Shown in pieces: positions 5,881 through 10,138 of a stretch of 10,138 nt of DNA. Source of the stretch: Chloroflexota bacterium (GTDB taxonomy: Bacteria; Chloroflexota; Dehalococcoidia; JACPPY01); the NCBI GenBank assembly GCA_016189825.1, contig JACPRR010000280.1, positions 1 through 10,138 on the forward strand. The letters are read 5' to 3'. A program made the position numbers and the translations under genes. Each line of letters starts with the position of its first letter. Position 1 is the first letter of the stretch. The notes beneath the pieces are model-generated. The model did not search any database. It saw nothing but the letters and a program-made list of their open reading frames with translations, and was not told where the DNA came from.

Positions 5881-7584
5881 ATGTATAGCGTGTTGTGGCC
5901 GCGGGGGATGCAGGTCATTGAGGAGACCAGCCCCGCCAGCCGTCTCGATAGCCTGGAAGGGAAGACAGTAGGAGAGCTGTGGGGGTGGATCTACCGGGGC
6001 GATGTGATCTTCCCGGCCATAGAGAGGGAGTTGGCCCGGCGGTTTGCCGGTATCCGGTTCGTAAGTTACGAGGAGTTCGGCTCCACGCACGGGGCCGAAG
6101 AGGCGAAGGTGCTGGCGGCCTTGCCGGAGAAACTCAAGGAAACCGGGTGCGAAGCCGTCATCTCCGGTGTGGGTTGCTGAGGGGCTTGCACGCCCGCAGT
6201 TGTGCGGGCAAGTATCGAGGTAGAGAAACTGGGGATTCCAACTGCTTCGATCATATGCAGCGGCTTTGTGCCGCAGGCGCACATCGTTGCTGGAACCCTT
6301 GGAATCCACCATTTGCCAGTGGCATCGTATCCCGGACACGTTTTGCTCCAATCGGATAATGAGCTTAGCAAGAACGTAGAGAGTGTTCTCGTCGATCAGA
6401 TTATCAGCGCGTTGACTGTGCAGCCAGCACAGAAGAAGCCGAATCGTGAAGCAATTGGACCGCGGGACATCGTTTGCCGGGGTACCTTCGAGGAAGTCAA
6501 CAGTTTCTTTTATGAGAGGAAATGGAGTGACGGACTGCCGATTGTACCCCCAACCGCCGCCAAGGTGGAGGAGTTCCTGCGCTACACAGACCGTGCCCCT
6601 CATGAAGTGGTCGGGGTGCTGTCACCGGACAAACGGGAGGCCACTGTGTGGAACATCGCCGTGAACGGCGTGATGGCTGGCTGCCGCCCCGAGTACATGC
6701 CGGTGTTGACGGCAATCGTGGAGGCCCTGGCCGACCCCTCGTTCCGCCATGAGTACATGGGGACGACTGCGGGCACCGAAGCGCTGATTATCATGAACGG
6801 GCCGGTAATCAAGGACCTGGGGTTCAACTTCGAGCAGGGGGCGCTCCGGGTAGGCTTTCAGGCCAATACCAGCATCGGACGCTTCTTGAGGCTATACCTG
6901 AGGAATGTGGCTGGATTCTTGCCACATAGCACGGATAAGGCGACCTTTGGCGGGACGTGGAGGGTGGTGCTGGCGGAGAACGAGGACGCCGTGGCTCGAA
7001 TCGGGTGGCAACCGTTAAGCGTTGACCGAGGGTTCGATGCGGGTGAGAACGTCGTGACTGTCACCTCCTGCACTTCCACGGCCATGCTGGTCTCGGTTGG
7101 ATCATCTAGAGCCGAGGAGATGCTCGAGAAGCTGGCCGCTGCTGTCGCAGATATCCAGGTATACTTGTTCAGGGTTTCCTTTTCGGGACTCAGCGCAATG
7201 CCGCAAGTTGTGTTGAGTCCTTGTGTGGCGGAGGCCATTGCCCAAAGCGGCTACTCGAGGGCAGATGTTAGACGGTACTTGTACCAGCATGCGAGGGTTC
7301 CCGCGAAGAGGCTCGAACAGTTGTGTCGGGACAAGGGCACGCTGTGCGAGGCGGTGCGGCAGGGCAAGTTCCCGCGACAGTACTGCGAATCCACGGACCC
7401 CGATCGCCTGGTCCCGATGGTTTGGTCCCCAGACGACTACATAGTTATCGTGAGCGGTGACCCGGCCAGGGACAATTGCCTGGTATGCGGGCAGAACTCG
7501 TATGTAGGTTACCCGGTTTCCAAGCGAATCGAGCTGCCCTCCAACTGGCAGGCGTTATTGAGGGACCGGGTAGCTGCGTGCTAA
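5881..7584 (+). CDS. UGSC-family selenoprotein (Sec encoded by in-frame TGA 6178-6180)
   Basis: One gene of 567 residues, read through TGA as selenocysteine (U100). Residues 1 to about 180 form a UGSC-type domain: RLDSLEGKTVGELW (21-34), DVIFPAIERELARRF (41-55), then SGVGC-U-GACTPAVV and LGIPTASIICSGF directly after the TGA. The local motif is C99-U100-G-A-C103, so a selenol sits beside two cysteines (U-x-x-C as in thioredoxin-like redox sites). From about 190 to the end is a second domain starting near FYERKWSDGLPIVPP (DGLPIVPP 217-224), with AVNGVMAGCRPEY and a C-terminal C533-L-V-C536; the last residue is also Cys. This second domain is known to me as a partner of UGSC proteins, here fused. 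ATG 5881 is chosen for GGAAGG four bases upstream and agreement with family starts; ATG 5848 is an in-frame alternative. Reaction unknown; a thiol/selenol redox or reductive role is inferred. Confidence 0.85.
6178..6180 (+). other. selenocysteine codon (TGA)
   Basis: The TGA lies in frame between upstream and downstream halves of the same domain. The codons around it read GGT TGC TGA GGG GCT TGC ACG, giving G-C-U-G-A-C-T, a variant of the U-G-S-C-T motif for which the family is named. In relatives the same position is Sec or Cys. Confidence 0.85.
6185..6212 (+). promoter_or_regulatory. bacterial SECIS element
   Basis: Directly 3' of the UGA, GCCCGCA (6192-6198) pairs with TGCGGGC (6203-6209) around the tetraloop GTTG (6199-6202). 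The outer CTT (6185-6187) pairs with AAG (6210-6212), leaving a 4-base bulge on the 5' side. The bulge can also slide, giving CTTGC/GCAAG outside and CCGCA/TGCGG inside, with the same 10 pairs. The apical loop starts 18 bases after the UGA and begins with G-U, as expected of bacterial SECIS hairpins that bind SelB. The hairpin lies inside the coding region, as in bacteria generally. Confidence 0.8.
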
Positions 7585-7603
7585 TACAAACGCCTTAGAA
7601 TTT

Positions 7604-7638
7604 GTGGCATAACGCACAGGCAGGGACGCCTGTGCCAC
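7604..7638 (+). repeat. inverted repeat / hairpin before the CoA-transferase gene
   Basis: GCACAGGC (7614-7621) and GCCTGTGC (7628-7635) are perfect 8-base inverted copies around the loop AGGGAC. Outer GTGG (7604-7607) and CCAC (7635-7638) can extend the dyad with a shift. It sits between the selenoprotein stop and the CoA-transferase start. No T-run follows, so it is not a typical terminator. Only one copy is in this window. The GTGGCA...GGGACGCCTGTGCCACCC look is that of a dispersed intergenic repeat, but that is inference. Confidence 0.6.
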
Positions 7639-7661
7639 CCATAGGGATGCGACATCACTAC

Positions 7662-9317
7662 ATGAACAAGATAAGGTCTCTCGAAGAGGTCGTTGAGCTG
7701 GTCAGGGACGGCGATACCATCACGTGGTCTGGCTGTATCGGCATATTGAATCCAGAAAGGGTGTTGGGCGCGCTCGAGGCGAAGTTTCTCACGGAAGGGC
7801 ATCCGCGCGACCTGACGCTGTTTGAGCCATGCTCCACGGTGGTCAGCGTAGGCATGGAGCACTTCGCCTACGAGGGTTTCATCAGGAGACTGATTACCGC
7901 GCACTTGGGAATCGATCTGGAGCCAGACCATTGCCGCATGGTGGTGGACAACAAGATCGAAGCCTTCGCGATACCTCTGGGGGTGGCAAATCAGCTCCTG
8001 GCAGAGATTGCCAGGAAGAGCCCTGGTCTGCTCACGAAGGTCGGCCTGCATTCTTATCTTGATCCACGTCTCCAGGGGGGAAAGTATAACGACGTCACGA
8101 AGGGAGACCTGATACGGGTAGTCGAGTTCGAGGGAGAAGAATGGCTCTTCCTCAAGTCTTTCCCTATAAACGTCGCCGTTATCCGGGGCACCACGGCTGA
8201 CGAGGACGGCAATTTGAGCCTCGAGGAAGAGCCGCTGACGCTCAGCGTCTTGTACCAGGCAATGGCCGCTAGCAATTGGGGAGGGAAGGTCATCGCCCAG
8301 GTGAAAAGAGTCGTTCCCAGGGGCAGCCTGGACCCTCGCATGGTCGTGGTGCCGGGAGTGATGGTCGATGCTGTCGTCGTGGTTGAAGACCAGTGGCAGC
8401 ACGAGCGCTTCCCCGGTGAGTACGACCCTGGCATCGACGGGCGAGCGCGGGTGGCCCCGCCTCCAGCCCCGTTGTATCCCCTCGACGCTGAAAAAGTGGT
8501 GGCCCGCAGAGCGGCTATGGAGCTGGCGGCAGGTCAGGTCGTGAATCTTGGAGCGGGGATACCGACGAGGAGGCTTGCCGTCTTCACCCTTGAGGAGGAC
8601 ATACAGGATCTGATCACGGTGTCTCGTGAACACGGCGCACTGGGCGGGATCAGCTACGGCAGGGATGTCCACGTGAATCCGACTTCGTGGCTTTGTTACC
8701 AGGACGTTTTCAACTGGTACACGGGAGGTGGGTTGGATATCAGTTTCTCAGGCTTCGGCCAGGTCAATCCAGACGGCGACGTCAACCTGACCAGGTTCTC
8801 CAAGCATGTGCTGCGGGGCCCCGGTGGGGCGGCCGACATCATTCATCACGCCAAGAAAGTGGTTTTCACCGGCGCCTTTACACAAGGGGGACTCCGGGTC
8901 AAGATAGACAGGGACAAGCGCTGCATGGTTATCGTGGAGGAGGGCCGAAACCTCAAGTTCGTCAATCGCCTGTACCACGTTACGATGAGCGGGAAATACC
9001 TGGGGAGTCAGCACAAGCCGGTCCTGTTCGTGACTGAACGGGCGGTGTTCCAGCTTACCCAGGGCGGCCTCGAGCTCATAGAGATCGCCCCGGGCATCGA
9101 TCTCCAGAAGGACGTCCTGGAGAAAATGGAGTTCAGGCCCTTGATCTCCGGCTCGCTGCGCGAGATGGATTCGAGGGTGTTCTCGGATGGCAAGATGGGA
9201 CTGAGGCGCGACATGCTTGGCTGCGAGGAGCCGGGGAGGAAACCGCCCGTGCCCCTGGTGCCCGTTGAGAAGCTGCCCGAGCGGAGCTACTGGACCTCAC
9301 GCACGATAAAGAGATGA
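7662..9317 (+). CDS. family I acyl-CoA:carboxylate CoA-transferase, fused alpha-beta (propionate CoA-transferase/YdiF-like)
   Basis: 551 residues from ATG 7662, a single chain containing both the alpha and beta halves of a family I CoA-transferase. The family moves CoA between an acyl-CoA and a carboxylate through a glutamyl-CoA thioester in the cytosol. The N-terminal MNKIRSLEEVVELVRDGDT resembles propionate CoA-transferases, and NVAVIRGTTADEDGNLSLEEE is the alpha-half motif. The beta half begins near EKVVARRAAMEL and contains VVNLGAGIPTR. The catalytic motif is SREHGALGG with Glu323, close to Glu324 reported for the Clostridium propionicum enzyme. SFSGFGQVNPDGDVNLTRFS and FTGAFTQGGLRVKI follow. 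ATG 7662 is chosen by homology; ATG 7647 and TTG 7602 are in frame, and no start has a good Shine-Dalgarno. It would activate the pathway's acid using a cheap CoA donor. Substrate unknown. Confidence 0.92.
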   Translation: MNKIRSLEEVVELVRDGDTITWSGCIGILNPERVLGALEAKFLTEGHPRDLTLFEPCSTVVSVGMEHFAYEGFIRRLITAHLGIDLEPDHCRMVVDNKIEAFAIPLGVANQLLAEIARKSPGLLTKVGLHSYLDPRLQGGKYNDVTKGDLIRVVEFEGEEWLFLKSFPINVAVIRGTTADEDGNLSLEEEPLTLSVLYQAMAASNWGGKVIAQVKRVVPRGSLDPRMVVVPGVMVDAVVVVEDQWQHERFPGEYDPGIDGRARVAPPPAPLYPLDAEKVVARRAAMELAAGQVVNLGAGIPTRRLAVFTLEEDIQDLITVSREHGALGGISYGRDVHVNPTSWLCYQDVFNWYTGGGLDISFSGFGQVNPDGDVNLTRFSKHVLRGPGGAADIIHHAKKVVFTGAFTQGGLRVKIDRDKRCMVIVEEGRNLKFVNRLYHVTMSGKYLGSQHKPVLFVTERAVFQLTQGGLELIEIAPGIDLQKDVLEKMEFRPLISGSLREMDSRVFSDGKMGLRRDMLGCEEPGRKPPVPLVPVEKLPERSYWTSRTIKR

Positions 9318-9389
9318 GGCCCTGAGGACAGCCGGAACAAGGTCGCCCGGAAAAGCTGGGCCGGCGCCGGGAGTCGAGGCAGATAAGAC

Positions 9390-10138
9390 ATGGACTTCGA
9401 AAATGTGATCTACGAGAAGGACCGCGGGAGGCACCTTGCAACGATCACCCTCAACCGCCCGGAGAAGCTGAACGCCATTAACCAGGGGCTCAAGCTGGAT
9501 TTCATGAGGGCCATGGCGGACGTGGAGGAAGACGACGCGGTGAAGGTGGTTGTTATCAAAGGCGCCGGTCGCAGTTTCTCTTCCGGGGCGGACCTGTCAT
9601 CGGCGTTCACCGATCCGCAAACCAGTTGGGGCGTTAAGATAGAGAAGCCCAAGAAGACGGCCGGCCGGCCCAGTCTGAGGCGCATGTTGACGGCGGACCG
9701 CTGGCTGGAGTTGACGTTCCCCAGCGCTATAGCCTATAGCAGCAAGGCCACCCTTGCCCAACTGCACGGGCATGTTCTGGGGCTGGCCTTCGACCTGGCG
9801 ATGCAGTGCGACCTGATCATCGCCTCCGAGGACGCTGTCATCGGCAACCCGATGACCCGCGCGATGGGTCCCTATTACGATGGCAGCGCCTCCTCCTGGG
9901 ACTTGCAGTTCGGCATCGGTCTCGCCAAGGAGCACTGCTTCGCTCCTCGCCTGTACGACGGTCGGGAAGCCTACCGGCTCGGCATCGTCAATAGAGTGGT
10001 ATCCCCGCAGCGTCTCGATGAGGAAGTGGCCAGGTATGTTCAGGGCATCAGCAACATGCCAGCCGACGGGATCGCTATAGGCAAGGGCGTGCAGACCGCT
10101 TTTCTGGACATTATGGGGTACCGCAAAGGCTTCAATTC
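9390..10138 (+). CDS. crotonase-fold (enoyl-CoA hydratase/isomerase family) protein, 3' end outside window
   Basis: A partial gene, open to the window edge (249 codons seen). It is the closest relative of the gene at 1096: the two align without gaps across the first 160 residues except near residue 80. TITLNRPEKLNAI (18-30) and the oxyanion motif SFSSGADL (62-69) are present. GHVLGLAFDLAMQCD (127-141) places Asp135 where hydratases have their first catalytic Glu, and Met155 where they have the second. The basic loop RPSLRRMLTADRW (93-105) and KEHCFAPRLYD further on are shared with the 1096 paralogue. The ATG is weakly supported by GAGG at 9376-9379 and by alignment of MDFENVIYEKD with its paralogue. 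Missing residues are probably about 70, judging from the paralogue. Reaction unknown. Confidence 0.88.
   Translation, partial: MDFENVIYEKDRGRHLATITLNRPEKLNAINQGLKLDFMRAMADVEEDDAVKVVVIKGAGRSFSSGADLSSAFTDPQTSWGVKIEKPKKTAGRPSLRRMLTADRWLELTFPSAIAYSSKATLAQLHGHVLGLAFDLAMQCDLIIASEDAVIGNPMTRAMGPYYDGSASSWDLQFGIGLAKEHCFAPRLYDGREAYRLGIVNRVVSPQRLDEEVARYVQGISNMPADGIAIGKGVQTAFLDIMGYRKGFN

Noticed and set aside
4696..6603. A 635-codon open frame on the minus strand
   Set aside because: It runs antisense across the CapA-like gene and the selenoprotein. Its translation is Arg/Pro/His-rich with no recognisable domain, while the plus strand encodes conserved proteins over the same bases.
6202..7584. A separate 460-residue gene starting at GTG 6202, with 5848-6180 as its own small gene or a nonsense-mutated pseudogene
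   Set aside because: GTG 6202 lies inside the SECIS hairpin and inside a conserved domain. Both halves share one frame, and the TGA sits exactly at the Sec position of the family motif. A sequencing error or pseudogene is less likely, because the hairpin is in the right place and the rest of the frame is intact.
7581..8672. A 363-codon open frame on the minus strand
   Set aside because: It is antisense to the family I CoA-transferase, which has strong motifs through the whole interval.
9361..9370. CCGGCGCCGG, a perfect 10-base palindrome before the third crotonase gene
   Set aside because: Short GC palindromes are expected by chance in this base composition. It has no loop for a good hairpin, and no second copy or T-run is seen.
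1..10138. tRNA, rRNA, CRISPR arrays, insertion sequences or prophage genes
   Set aside because: No cloverleaf-like sequence, regularly spaced repeats, transposase motifs or terminal inverted repeats were seen. The gaps between genes are all under about 120 bases.

Overview
The window holds part of one long plus-strand cluster of moderately GC-rich genes. At least eight genes lie head to tail with gaps under 100 bp or short overlaps, and no gene on the minus strand is convincing. The content is acyl-CoA catabolism plus one selenoprotein. The combination of several divergent crotonase paralogues, two kinds of CoA-transferase and selenocysteine use suggests an uncultivated, probably anaerobic or microaerophilic bacterium, for example of the Chloroflexota or deltaproteobacterial type. 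No marker gene is present, so the taxonomy is a guess.

Layout. 122-1036, 1096-2073 and 9390 to the window end are three paralogous crotonase (enoyl-CoA hydratase/isomerase) genes; the third runs off the window. 2027-3280 is a family III (CaiB/BaiF) CoA-transferase. 3339-3734 is a hotdog thioesterase of the fluoroacetyl-CoA thioesterase (FlK) type. After a small hairpin come a PanB-type ketopantoate hydroxymethyltransferase (3818-4672) and, translationally coupled to it, a CapA-like metallophosphatase-fold protein (4669-5823). Next is a UGSC-family selenoprotein (5881-7584) whose reading frame is interrupted by an in-frame TGA at 6178-6180. A family I fused CoA-transferase (7662-9317) follows.

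The main result is the selenoprotein. Conventional gene calling would break it into a 110-residue ORF and a 460-residue ORF. The two halves are in the same frame, the sequence across the TGA reads G-C-U-G-A-C-T, and conserved family sequence continues on both sides. A bacterial SECIS-like hairpin with apical loop GUUG begins four bases after the UGA.

Taken together, the genes could activate a carboxylic acid to its CoA thioester (two CoA-transferases), process it with unusual crotonases, and release product (thioesterase). PanB would supply or use a 2-oxo acid/hydroxymethyl step, and the selenoprotein would have a thiol/selenol redox role. The substrate cannot be read from the sequence. The three crotonases lack one or both of the glutamates that define enoyl-CoA hydratases, so that product name should not be taken as their reaction.
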